Shown here in pieces: positions 20,197 through 28,957 of a stretch of 64,000 nucleotides of DNA. The position numbers were made by a program, and so were the translations under genes. The stretch is from Luteimicrobium subarcticum (lineage in GTDB: Bacteria; Actinomycetota; Actinomycetes; Actinomycetales; Cellulomonadaceae): contig NZ_PGTZ01000007.1 in the NCBI RefSeq assembly GCF_002798015.1, forward strand, positions 514,222 to 578,221, read 5' to 3'. Each line of letters begins with the position of its first letter. The stretch's first letter is position 1. The notes below the pieces were generated by a model. It was not told where the DNA came from. It saw only the letters and a list, made by a program, of their open reading frames with translations, and searched no databases.

Positions 20197-21747
20197 TCAG
20201 CAGGCGCCCGCGTCGGTCCACACGCCCGCGGTGCCCGGGGTCTCGCCCTGGGTCCACCACTTCGCGGTCCACGAGTGGCCGTTGTACGACACCTTCTGGC
20301 CACCCGTGTAGACGGTCGCCGCCGACCATGCCGTGGCGGTGCACGTGCCCGTCGAGCTGGTCGCAGTGGCGGTCTTCGTCGGGGTCACCGTTGCCGTCGG
20401 GCTGGTCGTCGCGGACTGCGTGGGCGACGCGGTCGTCGTCCCGCAGGTGCCGGCGTCCGTCCAGACGCTCGCGGTGCCCGGGGTCTCGCCCTGGGTCCAC
20501 CACTTCGCGGTCCACGTGTGGCCGTTGTACGAGACCTTCGCACCGCCCGAGTAGGCGGTCGCCGCGGCCCAGGCCGCGGCCGTGCACGAGCTCGGGGTGG
20601 TGGCGGTGGCGGTCGGCGTCGCCGTCTTGGTGGGCGTCGTCGTCGGCGTCACGGTCGGCGTGGTCGTCGGCGTGGAGGTCGCGGTCGGCGTGCTCGTGGG
20701 CGTGCTCGTCGAGCCCGACGTGAAGGGCGCGAAGATCTTCGAGAACGCCCAGGTGTCCTGCGCGATGCCCGAGCACTCGTTGGCGCCCGCCGTCCCGACG
20801 CAGCCGCCGTTGTCCCGCTGGAGCGCCCAGAACGACAGGAACCCGACGCCCTGCGCCTTCGCCCACGTGTAGACGGTCTGCGCGTTCGCGACCGTGAACG
20901 TCTCCGCGGCGCCGAAGTCGTCGATGCCGACCATCTCGATGATGCCGGTCATGCCCCAGAGCTGAGCCGTGGTCTTGGACGGGTAGAGCGCCTTGAGCTG
21001 CGACACGAGACCCGTGATCGCGGTCTTCGTGTCGTTCGCCATGTCGTGCGGCTGGTTGTCGTAGTAGTCGAACGTCATGAGGTTCACGAAGTCGATGCGC
21101 GCGTTGTTCGTGACCGCGTTGCGCAGGACCGCGAGGCCGTTGTCGACCAGGCCGCTCGTGGAGGTCGGCAGCGTGTACGCGAACTCGATCGTCCGGCCGT
21201 TCGCGGCCGCCCAGTCCTCGACCAGCTTGATGGCCTTGTTGCGGCGGTCGATGCCCGCCGAGTTGTCGAGCGAGTCGGCCTCGACGTCGAAGTCGATGCG
21301 CGTGACGTCGTACGTGGTGATGAGGTTCTCGAGCGCGCTCGCGATCTTGGTCACGTCGGTGCAGGAGTCGGCGAGCTCGGTGCCCGTCGTGTCGGCGCCG
21401 TAGCCGCCGAGGGACGGGATGACGTCGCCGCCGGCAGCGCGGATCTGGGTGATCGCGGCGCCGTACTGCGCTTGCGACACCGGACGGCTCCCGTCGCCGT
21501 CCCAGTAGAGGCCGCAGTCGCCCTTGGCCTTCGTCTGCAGGAACGACAGGGTGAGGTACTTCGCTCCGGACGCGGCGGACAGCGTCGCCGGGTTGTCGCC
21601 GTTCCAGACCTCGAAGTACGGGGCGAAGACGTGCGGCGGGATCGGGGTGGCGGCCTGCGCCGGGGCGGCGGACGCGACGCCCACGAGGGCGGCGGCCACG
21701 CTGGTCAGGGCGGCGGTGCCCAGGGCCAGCAGCTTCTTGGGGATCAT
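20197..21747 (-). CDS. secreted GH18 chitinase with two CBM5/12 modules (chitinase 1)
   Basis: A 516-residue secreted enzyme hydrolysing chitin. Signal peptide 1-33 (ends AAPAQAAT). GH18 barrel about 36-345: substrate-site SLGGYG near 112-117, catalytic DFDVE with D152, D154 and the proton donor E156, MTFDYYD near 229, and the C-terminal barrel tryptophan in FLSFWALQRD. A Thr/Pro linker covers about 346-393. Two chitin-binding CBM5/12 modules follow (about 396-437 and 470-516), each with AW-x-A-x-Y-x-GG and WTAKWWTQGETPGTA. It is a paralogue of the next gene, but the two are separately terminated. Transcription probably starts from the element at 21802-21840. Confidence 0.95.
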   Translation of the reverse strand: MIPKKLLALGTAALTSVAAALVGVASAAPAQAATPIPPHVFAPYFEVWNGDNPATLSAASGAKYLTLSFLQTKAKGDCGLYWDGDGSRPVSQAQYGAAITQIRAAGGDVIPSLGGYGADTTGTELADSCTDVTKIASALENLITTYDVTRIDFDVEADSLDNSAGIDRRNKAIKLVEDWAAANGRTIEFAYTLPTSTSGLVDNGLAVLRNAVTNNARIDFVNLMTFDYYDNQPHDMANDTKTAITGLVSQLKALYPSKTTAQLWGMTGIIEMVGIDDFGAAETFTVANAQTVYTWAKAQGVGFLSFWALQRDNGGCVGTAGANECSGIAQDTWAFSKIFAPFTSGSTSTPTSTPTATSTPTTTPTVTPTTTPTKTATPTATATTPSSCTAAAWAAATAYSGGAKVSYNGHTWTAKWWTQGETPGTASVWTDAGTCGTTTASPTQSATTSPTATVTPTKTATATSSTGTCTATAWSAATVYTGGQKVSYNGHSWTAKWWTQGETPGTAGVWTDAGAC

Positions 21748-21801
21748 GGGGACCCTCCGGGTCGAGGACCACCCGATGGTGAGGCGGTCAGGGGGACCGA
21801 A

Positions 21802-21840
21802 CTGTAACCGGTCTTAACTATTCGACCGTAAATCGGACAA
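21802..21840 (-). promoter_or_regulatory. shared upstream element of the chitinase genes, copy 1
   Basis: This 39-base block matches 23685-23723, upstream of chitinase 2, at 28 of 39 positions without gaps. The core on the coding strand is TGTCCGATTTAC followed by GTC. It lies 54 bases before the start codon. Conservation while the surrounding intergenic DNA differs suggests a promoter or a common regulator site. The bases TTGTCC could be a -35 with a weak -10 17 bases on. Confidence 0.6.
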
Positions 21841-21948
21841 TCGGGGCCGTCAAGACGGGAAGACTCGTACGCAGGTCGCACAGCCTCCCGGCCCCTCCGC
21901 CCGTTCCCGCCGGCCCGCGGCCCGTCGCCGCCGCGGCCCCCGCCGGGC

Positions 21949-22010
21949 CGCCGAGAACGTGATCGTGGCCCTCCCCGTCGGCGGGAAGGGCCACGATCAC
22001 GTTCTCGGCG
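21949..22010 (-). terminator. long hairpin after chitinase 2
   Basis: Outer arms 21949-21971 and 21988-22010 pair perfectly over 23 bp, with a partly paired 16-base top. It begins 10 bases after the stop codon of chitinase 2. Confidence 0.9.
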
Positions 22011-22020
22011 GTGTCGGTGC

Positions 22021-23556
22021 CTAGCAGGCGCCGCCGTCGTTCCAGACGCTCGCGGTGCCCGGGGTCTCGCCCTGGGTCCACCACTTGGCGGTCCACACGT
22101 GGCCGCTGTAGGAGGCCTTCTGGCCGCCGGTGTAGACGGTGGAGGCGGACCACGCCGTGGCGTTGCAGGTGTACGTGGGCGAGACGGTCGGCGACGTGCT
22201 GGACGTCGGGGTCACCGTCGGGAAGCCGCAGCTGCCGCCGTCCGCCCACACGTCCTGGCTGTTGTTGCCGGGGGTGTCGCCCTGGGTCCACCACTTCGCG
22301 GTCCACGTGTGGCCGTTGTAGGAGACCTTCGCGCCACCGCTGTACGCCTTCGTCTTGACCCAGGCCGCGGCCGTGCACTGGTCGGGTGCGGTGGGGGTGA
22401 CGGTCGGGGTCACCGTGGGCGTGACGGTCGGCGTGGCCGTCGGCGTCACGGTGGGGGTCACCGTCGGGGTCACGGTGGGCGTCACCGTCGGCGTCGTCGT
22501 CGGCGTGCTCGGCGTCCCCGACGTGAACGGGGCGAACGCCTTCGTGAACTGCCACGTCGTCTGGCTCACGCCGGAGCACGTGTCGCTGCCGGCGGTGCCG
22601 GGGCAGCCGCCGTTGTCGCGCTGGATCGCCCAGTACGACAGGAGGCCGATGCCCTGCTGCTGCGCCCAGGCGAGCACCGGTGCGGCGTCGGCGGTGTTGA
22701 AGGTCTCGGCGGCGCCGTAGTCGTCGATGCCGATCATCTCGGTGACGCCGACCATGCCCCACAGCTCGGCGTCGGTCTTCGTGGGGTACAGGTTCTTGAG
22801 CTGCTTCTGCAGCCCGGCGGCGGCCGTCTTCGTGTCGTTCGCCATCTGGTGCGTCGCACCGTCGTAGTAGTCGAACGTCATGATGTTGACGAGGTCGATA
22901 CGGGCGCCCTGCGTGACTGCGTCCTTGAGGACCTTCAGGCCGCTGCCCGCGAGCCCGGACGTCGTCGTCGGGAGGGTGTACTGGAACTGGACGGTGCGCC
23001 CGTTGGCCGCAGCCCAGTCCTCGACGAGCTTGATCGCCTGGTTGCGGCGCGTGATCGCGGCCGCGTTGTTGAGGGACTTGTCCTCGATGTCGAGGTCGAT
23101 GCGCGTGACGTCGTACGTCGTGACGACGTTCTCCAGCGCCGCGGCGATCTTCGAGACGTCGGTGCAGGAGTCGGACAGCTCGGTGCCGGTCGAGTCGGCG
23201 CCGTAGCCGCCGAGCGACGGGATGACGTCGCCGCCCGCGGCGCGGATCTGGGCGATCTCGGTGCCGTACTCGGCCTGCGACGCGGGGCGGCTTCCGTCGC
23301 CGTCCCAGTAGAGGCCGCAGTCGCCCTTGGTCTTCGCCTGGAGGAACGCGAGGGTGAGGTACTTCGCGCCGGACTGGCTGGCGACGGTCGCAGGGTTGTC
23401 GCTCGAGTACGCCTCGAAGTACGGGGCGAAGACGTGCGGCGGCAACGGGGTGCCGCCGGCGGCGTGCGCGGGGGCGGCGGCACCGATGCCGATCGCCGCG
23501 CCGACGAGGCCGGCGACGGCTGCGCTGCCGACCGCCAGCATGCTCTTGCGGATCAT
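22021..23556 (-). CDS. secreted GH18 chitinase with two CBM5/12 modules (chitinase 2)
   Basis: A 511-residue paralogue of chitinase 1. Signal peptide 1-33. GH18 barrel about 38-348 with DLDIE (D154, D156, proton donor E158), MTFDYYD and LLSYWAIQRD. The linker is a run of PTVT repeats encoded by tandem 12-base DNA units at about 22385-22510. The two CBM5/12 modules contain WTAKWWTQGDTPG and WTAKWWTQGETPG. The catalytic site conserves all residues seen in chitinase 1, so both should be active. The duplicated, sequential arrangement suggests tandem duplication followed by divergence in the barrel but homogenisation of the CBM DNA. Confidence 0.95.
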   Translation of the reverse strand: MIRKSMLAVGSAAVAGLVGAAIGIGAAAPAHAAGGTPLPPHVFAPYFEAYSSDNPATVASQSGAKYLTLAFLQAKTKGDCGLYWDGDGSRPASQAEYGTEIAQIRAAGGDVIPSLGGYGADSTGTELSDSCTDVSKIAAALENVVTTYDVTRIDLDIEDKSLNNAAAITRRNQAIKLVEDWAAANGRTVQFQYTLPTTTSGLAGSGLKVLKDAVTQGARIDLVNIMTFDYYDGATHQMANDTKTAAAGLQKQLKNLYPTKTDAELWGMVGVTEMIGIDDYGAAETFNTADAAPVLAWAQQQGIGLLSYWAIQRDNGGCPGTAGSDTCSGVSQTTWQFTKAFAPFTSGTPSTPTTTPTVTPTVTPTVTPTVTPTATPTVTPTVTPTVTPTAPDQCTAAAWVKTKAYSGGAKVSYNGHTWTAKWWTQGDTPGNNSQDVWADGGSCGFPTVTPTSSTSPTVSPTYTCNATAWSASTVYTGGQKASYSGHVWTAKWWTQGETPGTASVWNDGGAC

Positions 23557-24014
23557 GTGCAGACCCTCCGGGGGTGACGAGCCGGCCGCCCGGGCGGACG
23601 GTCGGGTACTGCCGGTCTCGTGCGTCCCGGACGCCCGGGGTGGGAACTCCCGACCGTCGCGAGGCACGGAGCAAGGAACGTCAACTGTTAACAATCCTTA
23701 CTTTCGGACGGTAAATCGGACATTTGATGGCGGTCAAGAGAGGGAAGTCCCGTAAGCGGTGTACGGGTCCGACGTCGCGGCGGTCGCGGGTCCCCTCGAT
23801 CGGCCGGATGACCGGCGCCGTCCGAGTGCCCCAGGGGCACTCCTGCGCCCCAGGCCCGACGGAGGTCCTCGGTCCCACCCCGGACCCGGCGCCGCAAGAC
23901 GTCCGCGCGTGTGCGCGTCGATCTGGTTGCCCCAGGTCACGCGTGTCCGAATCGTCCGTCAAAAGGGCGCTATCGTACCGGCGGCGGCAAGAGGTCGCCT
24001 TGGTAGCAGGGGGC
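23557..24014 (+). other. intergenic region between chitinase 2 and an unknown gene
   Basis: 458 bases without a supportable gene. It holds the second copy of the chitinase upstream element (23685-23723). The stretch 23930-23980 is comparatively AT-rich and may carry a promoter for the gene at 24015 (TATCGT at 23971). Nothing else recognised. Confidence 0.5.
23685..23723 (-). promoter_or_regulatory. shared upstream element of the chitinase genes, copy 2
   Basis: Counterpart of 21802-21840, 128 bases before the chitinase 2 start. On the coding strand ATGTCCGATTTACCGTCC is followed by TAAGGAT, a plausible -10 17 bases after ATGTCC. Confidence 0.6.
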
Positions 24015-24647
24015 ATGCACCATGCGAGGAGTCTCAGCTGGCGCTGGCCCACCCGAGCCGTTCCACGCCTGGTCAACCCGCAATATGCCAGCGACTGGAT
24101 GACGGGAGCCATCGTCGCAGCCGCCGTCTCCGGTGTTGCCGCGGCAGTCATCGGGTGGGCGCCCGAAGCCGACAGGAACCAGGTGCGGCAGGAGGGTGGC
24201 AGGACCGAAGCCCGTCCCCTGCCCTGGATCGCGCTGTGGTGCGCGGCCGCCGTGTGCTGGGGCCTGGCCGTACCGAGTCTCGTTGCCCAGTACCTGCCCT
24301 GGTACGCCCGGCCGAGCTGGATCGCCCAGGTGAACGCCGGACGCAGCAGCCCAGACGTGGCAGCGCGATGGGTCGGTGCCGTCCAGTCGGAGAAACCCCC
24401 CGGGACGCTCGCGGTCGCCGACCCCAGCGTGCTCGCCGGTCCGCTCCTGCCGGAGGTGCTGCGGCTCGAACCCAGCACGGCATCGGTGGACCACGACGCG
24501 GACTCCGACCCGGGGACGGTCACTGTCCGAGCCGTCCGAGGAGAGACGATGACCTCGCTGGTGTACATCTGCCTCGAGCCTCGCGGCGCCACGTGGGTCG
24601 TCACCCGCGTGCGCTCCGCGCCCGACTGCCCACGGACGAGACCATGA
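24015..24647 (+). CDS. hypothetical membrane-anchored protein
   Basis: A 210-residue protein. Two hydrophobic segments lie near 34-52 (GAIVAAAVSGVAAAVIGW) and 75-95 (ALWCAAAVCWGLAVPSLVAQ), followed by a soluble C-terminal half that is probably outside the cell (SSPDVAARWVGAVQ, GETMTSLVYICLEPRG). No family recognised. ATG chosen for the purine-rich AGGGGG upstream. The following membrane-protein frame begins next to its stop, so the two probably form an operon. Confidence 0.55.
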   Translation: MHHARSLSWRWPTRAVPRLVNPQYASDWMTGAIVAAAVSGVAAAVIGWAPEADRNQVRQEGGRTEARPLPWIALWCAAAVCWGLAVPSLVAQYLPWYARPSWIAQVNAGRSSPDVAARWVGAVQSEKPPGTLAVADPSVLAGPLLPEVLRLEPSTASVDHDADSDPGTVTVRAVRGETMTSLVYICLEPRGATWVVTRVRSAPDCPRTRP

Positions 24648-24662
24648 CCCCTGGACACCGCG

Positions 24663-25525
24663 ATGGAAGACGCGGGACGCCGCCGAGCGCGGGACCGGCT
24701 GATGCGGTCGTCGGTGATGGTGCTGCTCGTGTGCGCTCCCGGACGGCGGGGCGCCGTCGCAGCCGTGACAGCCGTGCTGGTGGGCGGAGTCTTGGGCGCG
24801 ACAGCGCCCACCGCCGTCGGCGCGGCGCCGCACGGCGCCGGAGTCGTCCTGGGAGCCTGCGCCGCCTCGGCGGGGGCACTCTGGGCGGGCGTCCTGGCCC
24901 TGCCCGCCCCGCCCTCGTCGCAGTCGTCGCCGACCCCGCCGCCGCGGATCAGTGGGCTCTGCACCTGGCCGGCTGGTCCCGGACGGCACGGACCGGGCGC
25001 CCCCTGGCCGCAGCCGGCCTCCTCGCTCTCATCACCCTCTGCGCCGCGGCAGTGCTCGGGGCTCTCGTCGGCGGTGCCGACGCACTCCGGCACGGCCAGC
25101 CGCCATGGGCGCCTGGACCGGGCCTCACCACCAGCGCCGCGCACGCTCTGGACCAGGCACCGCTCTGGCTGGCGCTGTCCACGACCGCGCTGTCCGTCGC
25201 ACTCGTCTGCGCCGACGTCAGTGCACGCGCGACCGTCCCCACGGTGATCATCACGACCGCGACGTTCATCACGCTGCTGGTTGTGCTCTACCCCTCGCCG
25301 TTGCGGGTCGTGCTGGCCTACTCTCCCCTCGGCCCCGCGTGGTCCGTCACCTACCGCAGCGGCAGCGAACGACTCCTGCTTCCCCTGTCGACCGGGCAAC
25401 GCCTGACTGTCGCCATCCTCTGGGCCTGTCTCGCGGCCGTCCTCGTCCTCACCGTTCGACGCCGCGCGGCGCGGAACGTGCGCGGGCGACTCTCGACGTC
25501 CGCGTCGCGCCCCTCCTCCACGTGA
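24663..25525 (+). pseudogene. polytopic membrane protein interrupted by a frameshift
   Basis: From ATG 24663 a hydrophobic coding frame runs to about 24905 (SSVMVLLVCAPGRRGAVAAV, GAPHGAG region, ACAASAGALWAGVLALP). The membrane-like sequence then continues in the frame one base back, from ALVAVVADPAAADQWALHLA to the stop at 25525. It contains LLALITLCAAAVLGALVGG, VPTVIITTATFITLLVVLYP and VAILWACLAAVLVLTVRRR. Each frame becomes Pro/Ser/Arg-rich noise outside its segment. A missing base in a GC-rich run near 24895-24925 would explain this. Together the parts give about six membrane segments, as in ABC-2-like permeases, but no family is certain. Sequencing error and real pseudogene cannot be told apart here. 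Confidence 0.6.
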
Positions 25526-25706
25526 CGTGAGGCAGCAGCGACGCTGACACCACCGGTCCCCGGTGTCGCTCCTGTACCATTCACGCGGACCCTCGAGGCG
25601 CTCGATCGGCTTCGAAGGCTCCACGCAGGGACTCGACCGGACGACTGGGCGCACGGCGCGATCGCGCGCGAGACGTGTTCCCAGTGATCTCCCGGGTCGG
25701 TCCCTC

Positions 25707-25779
25707 GCGCCTGTAGCTCAGGGGATAGAGCACCGCTCTCCTAAAGCGGGTGTCGGCAGTTCGAATCTGCCCAGGCGCA
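25707..25779 (+). tRNA. tRNA-Arg (anticodon CCT)
   Basis: 73-base cloverleaf: acceptor GCGCCTG pairs with CAGGCGC (25772-25778), D loop AGGGGATAGAGC-type, anticodon arm CCGCT-CTCCTAA-AGCGG giving CCT, TTCGAAT T loop, discriminator A. It reads AGG, a rare codon in this genome type. CCA is not encoded. No duplicated 3' end (att site) was found nearby. Confidence 0.95.
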
Positions 25780-25799
25780 CCGTCGTTCCCGTCCCGGGA

Positions 25800-26507
25800 T
25801 CAGCCCACCAGCCCGCACTCGTACGCGGTGATCACGAGCTGCACCCGGTCGCGCGCACCGAGCTTGCGCAGGACCTCCGAGACGTGCGACTTCACCGTCT
25901 GCTCGCCGATGAAGAGCTCCGCGGCGATCTCGGCGTTCGACAGCCCGCGCGCCACGGTCAGCAGCACCTCGTGCTCGCGCGGAGTCAGCGTGTCGAGGCC
26001 CGTCGCCCGGGAAGCCCGGTCCGGCGCGCCGGCCCGCGCCGCGAAGTCGGAGACCAGGCGCCGCGTGATGCTCGGGCCGAGCAGCATCGCGCCGTCGGCC
26101 ACGAGGCGGACGCCCTCGACCAGCCGGCCGGCCGTCACGTCCTTGAGCAGGAACCCCGACGCGCCCGCCCGCAGGGCGTCGTAGACGTACTCGTCGAGGT
26201 CGAACGTGGTCAGGACGAGCACTCGGGTGCCCGGGTGCTCCGCCGTGATGCGCTGGGTGGCGCCGATGCCGTCGAGCCGCGGCATCCGGACGTCGACCAC
26301 GGCGACGTCCGGTGCGGTGCGCGCCACCGCGTCGAGCAGCGCGACGCCGTCGGCGACCGTGGCGACCACCTCGACGTCCGGGGCGGCGCCGAGGATCGCG
26401 GCGAACCCGTGCAGCACGACGGGCTGGTCGTCCGCGACGACCACACGGAGCGGGCCGGGGGCGGCGTCCGCGTCCTGCCGACCGGCCGGCTCCTCCCCGC
26501 CCGTCAC
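25800..26507 (-). CDS. NarL/LuxR-family response regulator
   Basis: A 235-residue two-domain regulator. Receiver domain about 20-140: acidic pocket VVVADDQ, phosphoacceptor D72 in VAVVDVRMPRLDG, and K in GFLLKDVT. C-terminal LuxR helix-turn-helix: LTPREHEVLLTVARGLSNAE and GEQTVKSHVSEVLRKLGARD. GTG start overlaps the kinase stop (GTGA), so kinase and regulator are co-translated. Target genes unknown; the adjacent pst operon is a candidate only by position. Confidence 0.93.
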   Translation of the reverse strand: MTGGEEPAGRQDADAAPGPLRVVVADDQPVVLHGFAAILGAAPDVEVVATVADGVALLDAVARTAPDVAVVDVRMPRLDGIGATQRITAEHPGTRVLVLTTFDLDEYVYDALRAGASGFLLKDVTAGRLVEGVRLVADGAMLLGPSITRRLVSDFAARAGAPDRASRATGLDTLTPREHEVLLTVARGLSNAEIAAELFIGEQTVKSHVSEVLRKLGARDRVQLVITAYECGLVG

Positions 26508-27907
26508 GGTGCGACCCGTGAGGACGCGTCGGCGGCGCTGGCTCTCTCAGGAGCCCCGGCCACCCCGGCGCTCTCGGTGCCTTCGGTGACCGGCAGCGTC
26601 ACGACGAGGACGAACGCACCGTCCTCGACGGCGTCCAGCACGATGCCGCCGAGCGCCTCGGCCCGCTCGCGCATCCCGGCGAGCCCGCGCCCGGTGCCGC
26701 GTCGGGACGCAGCCGCAGCCGTACTGGCGGGCACGGGGTTCACGACGCGCACGCCGACCTGTCCCGTGCGGTGGGTCAGCGTCACGTCGACGGGCTGTCC
26801 CGGGGCGTGGCGCCGGGCGTTCGTCAGCGCCTCCTGGACGGAGCGGTAGAGCGCGTACCCCTGCGCGGCGGGCACCCCGTCGCACGCGCCCGTGAGGTCC
26901 ACGGTCTGCCCGGCGGCGCGCGCCTGGTCGACGAGCGCGACGACGTCGCACGCGCCCGGCTGCGGCGCCCGGTCGGCGTCGGCGTCGTTGCGCCGCAGCA
27001 CCGCGAGGACGTGGCGGAGCTCGTCGAGGGCGCTGCGAGCGTCGGTCGCGATGTCGCGCAGCACGGCGCGCGCGGTCTCCGGCAGGTCCGGGTGCTGGAA
27101 GGGCGCGGCCTCGGCACGGACGGCGACGAGCGACACGTGGTGCGCGACGACGTCGTGCAGGTCGCGGGCGAGCCGGGCGCGCTCCGTGGCGGCGGCGGCG
27201 TCGTCCTCGGCGTGCTGCCGCGCGGCCACGGCGTCCTCCTCGCGGCGCTGGAGGCGGTCGAGCGCCCGCCGCCCGAGCCCGACGCCGGCGGTGAGGAGCA
27301 CCGCGACGGTGAAGATCCCGGCCGCCTCCCACTGCCACCCCGAGTGGTCGTACACGCCGGCGTAGATCTGGCCTGCGGGCGTCGCAGCAGGGATTCCGGC
27401 CAGCGCGTACACCCATGCGACGACCACGGAGGCGGTCAGCGGCACGAGCGCGAGGCGCCACGACCGGTCGAGGAGCAGGCAGCCGACCACGAGGAGGGCA
27501 GCCCACCAGCCGAGGGCGAACGTGGCCCAGAGCGGCACCGCCGCGAACGGCGCGAGCACGAGCACCGTCGCCGTGCGGGGAGCGCGTCGGGCGAGCAGGA
27601 TCGCCGCGACGACGGCCACCGCGCTGAGCAGGCCCCACGGTCGGAGCAGCGGGCCGTCCCACCAGCGGGTGCCGGCGAGCAGCGCCCAGTCGTAGGGCAC
27701 GTCGCGCGGCCCGGCACCCGCGGCGTCCCGGACGATCCGCGAGCCGGCGACGAGCGGGGACACGAGCAGGACGAGCGCGACGAGCACCGCCGCGACGCCC
27801 GGCACGAGCCGGTGCCGCCATCGGTCGGCCGCGGGACGGGGGACGTCCGGGGCTGGGGTCGCAGGGGTCGCGAGCGGGGACGTCGGGAGCGGGACGGATG
27901 TCGTCAT
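26504..27907 (-). CDS. NarX/DesK-type sensor histidine kinase
   Basis: A 467-residue membrane kinase. About five to six hydrophobic segments lie in 33-210, with no large extracellular sensor domain. A coiled-coil linker (210-245) leads to the HisKA_3 box RARLARDLHDVVAHHVSL with phosphoacceptor H251. The HATPase domain follows (EALTNARRHAPG; GRGLAGMRERAEALGG). It phosphorylates the regulator encoded directly after it. Membrane-embedded sensing of an envelope or lipid signal is typical for this layout. A terminator separates it from pstB, so it is not part of the pst transcript. Confidence 0.92.
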   Translation of the reverse strand: MTTSVPLPTSPLATPATPAPDVPRPAADRWRHRLVPGVAAVLVALVLLVSPLVAGSRIVRDAAGAGPRDVPYDWALLAGTRWWDGPLLRPWGLLSAVAVVAAILLARRAPRTATVLVLAPFAAVPLWATFALGWWAALLVVGCLLLDRSWRLALVPLTASVVVAWVYALAGIPAATPAGQIYAGVYDHSGWQWEAAGIFTVAVLLTAGVGLGRRALDRLQRREEDAVAARQHAEDDAAAATERARLARDLHDVVAHHVSLVAVRAEAAPFQHPDLPETARAVLRDIATDARSALDELRHVLAVLRRNDADADRAPQPGACDVVALVDQARAAGQTVDLTGACDGVPAAQGYALYRSVQEALTNARRHAPGQPVDVTLTHRTGQVGVRVVNPVPASTAAAASRRGTGRGLAGMRERAEALGGIVLDAVEDGAFVLVVTLPVTEGTESAGVAGAPERASAADASSRVAP

Positions 27908-27961
27908 GACGACGATCCTCCCGTCCCGCCGGGATCGTCCGGAACGCCCGCAGGACGGATC

Positions 27962-27991
27962 CTGCCTCCCCCGCCGGAGGGGGAGGCAGGC
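27962..27991 (-). terminator. hairpin after pstB
   Basis: Perfect 12-bp arms CCTGCCTCCCCC (27962-27973) and GGGGGAGGCAGG (27980-27991) with a 6-base loop, 4 bases beyond the pstB stop. It marks the end of the pst operon. Confidence 0.85.
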
Positions 27992-27994
27992 CCC

Positions 27995-28957
27995 TCAGCC
28001 GAACCGGCCGTTGACGTAGTCGTACGTGCGCGGGTCGCGCGGCGCGGTGAACATCGCCTCGGTGTCGCCGTGCTCGACGATCGTCCCGGGCGTCCCCGCC
28101 TCGGCGAGGAAGAACGCGCACTGCTGCGACACGCGTGCGGCCTGCTGCATGTTGTGGGTGACGATGACGATCGTCACCTCGGCCGACAGCTCGCCGATGG
28201 TCTCCTCGATGCGTCGCGTGGACGTCGGGTCGAGCGCGGAGCACGGCTCGTCCATGAGCAGGACGCGGGGGCGCACGGCGAGGGACCTGGCGATGCAGAG
28301 GCGCTGCTGCTGGCCGCCGGACAGACCGCCGCCGGGGGCGCGCAGCCGGTCCTTGACCTCCTTCCAGAGGCCGGCCTTCGTGAGGGACGACTCGACGAGC
28401 GCGGCACGCTCGTCCTTGCCGACCTTCAGCCCGGTGAGCCCGAGCCCCGCGACGACGTTGTCCTGGATGGACATCGCGGGGAACGGGTTCGGCTTCTGGA
28501 ACACCATGCCGATGTGCCGACGCGCCTCGGTGACGCGCCGCGATGCGTCGTACACGTCGACGCCGTCCAGGAGCACCTCGCCGGCGAACGCGGCCGACGG
28601 GACGAGCTCGTGCATGCGGTTGAGGGTCCGCAGGAAGGTGGACTTGCCGCACCCGGACGGGCCGATGAGCGCGGTGACCTTCCCGGCGGGCATGGTGAGC
28701 GACACCCGGTCGAGGACCTTGTGCGTGCCGAACCACGCCGAGACGCGGCGGGCGTCGAGGGTGCTCTGCGTGGTCGCGGCGGCGCGGTCGAGCAGCGGGT
28801 CCGTCACCGGGGCGGCGGTGTCCGGCGGTGCGGTGTCGGTCCCGGCGAACCGGACCGGGGGCAGGACGGCGGTGGTGGCCGCGTCCGACGGGGGGAGGAT
28901 GGACGTCACGGCCGCATGATGGCCCGCCGAGGTGGCGTCCCGGTGAACCGTGGGCAT
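27995..28957 (-). CDS. pstB: phosphate ABC transporter ATP-binding protein
   Basis: ATPase of the Pst phosphate importer. From the ATG at 28957, which overlaps the preceding stop as TGATG, the product is 320 residues; a GTG at 28909 would give 304. Both are longer than the usual 255-260 because of a 50 to 65-residue Ala/Thr/Pro-rich N-terminal extension. The ABC core shows Walker [10 protein letters not shown], the PstB-typical [16 protein letters not shown], signature LSGGQQQRL, Walker [14 protein letters not shown] and the switch His in [12 protein letters not shown]. It ends the operon, separated from its permease partners by four other genes, which is unusual. Confidence 0.93.
   Translation of the reverse strand: MPTVHRDATSAGHHAAVTSILPPSDAATTAVLPPVRFAGTDTAPPDTAAPVTDPLLDRAAATTQSTLDARRVSAWFGTHKVLDRVSLTMPAGKVTALIGPSGCGKSTFLRTLNRMHELVPSAAFAGEVLLDGVDVYDASRRVTEARRHIGMVFQKPNPFPAMSIQDNVVAGLGLTGLKVGKDERAALVESSLTKAGLWKEVKDRLRAPGGGLSGGQQQRLCIARSLAVRPRVLLMDEPCSALDPTSTRRIEETIGELSAEVTIVIVTHNMQQAARVSQQCAFFLAEAGTPGTIVEHGDTEAMFTAPRDPRTYDYVNGRFG

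Noticed and set aside
22385-22510. Tandem DNA repeat as an independent element
   Set aside because: It is the coding sequence of the PTVT linker of chitinase 2, in frame throughout.
25535-25570. Hairpin after the frameshifted membrane protein as a terminator
   Set aside because: The stem is only about 6 bp with mismatches beyond; too weak to call.
23681-25654. 657-codon minus-strand frame between chitinase 2 and tRNA-Arg
   Set aside because: No start context or domain; plus-strand frames there show membrane helices. The minus frame is Ser/Arg/Ala-rich shadow.
25707-25779. tRNA-Arg as an integration site for a genomic island
   Set aside because: No direct repeat of the tRNA 3' end, integrase or phage gene was found on either side within the window.
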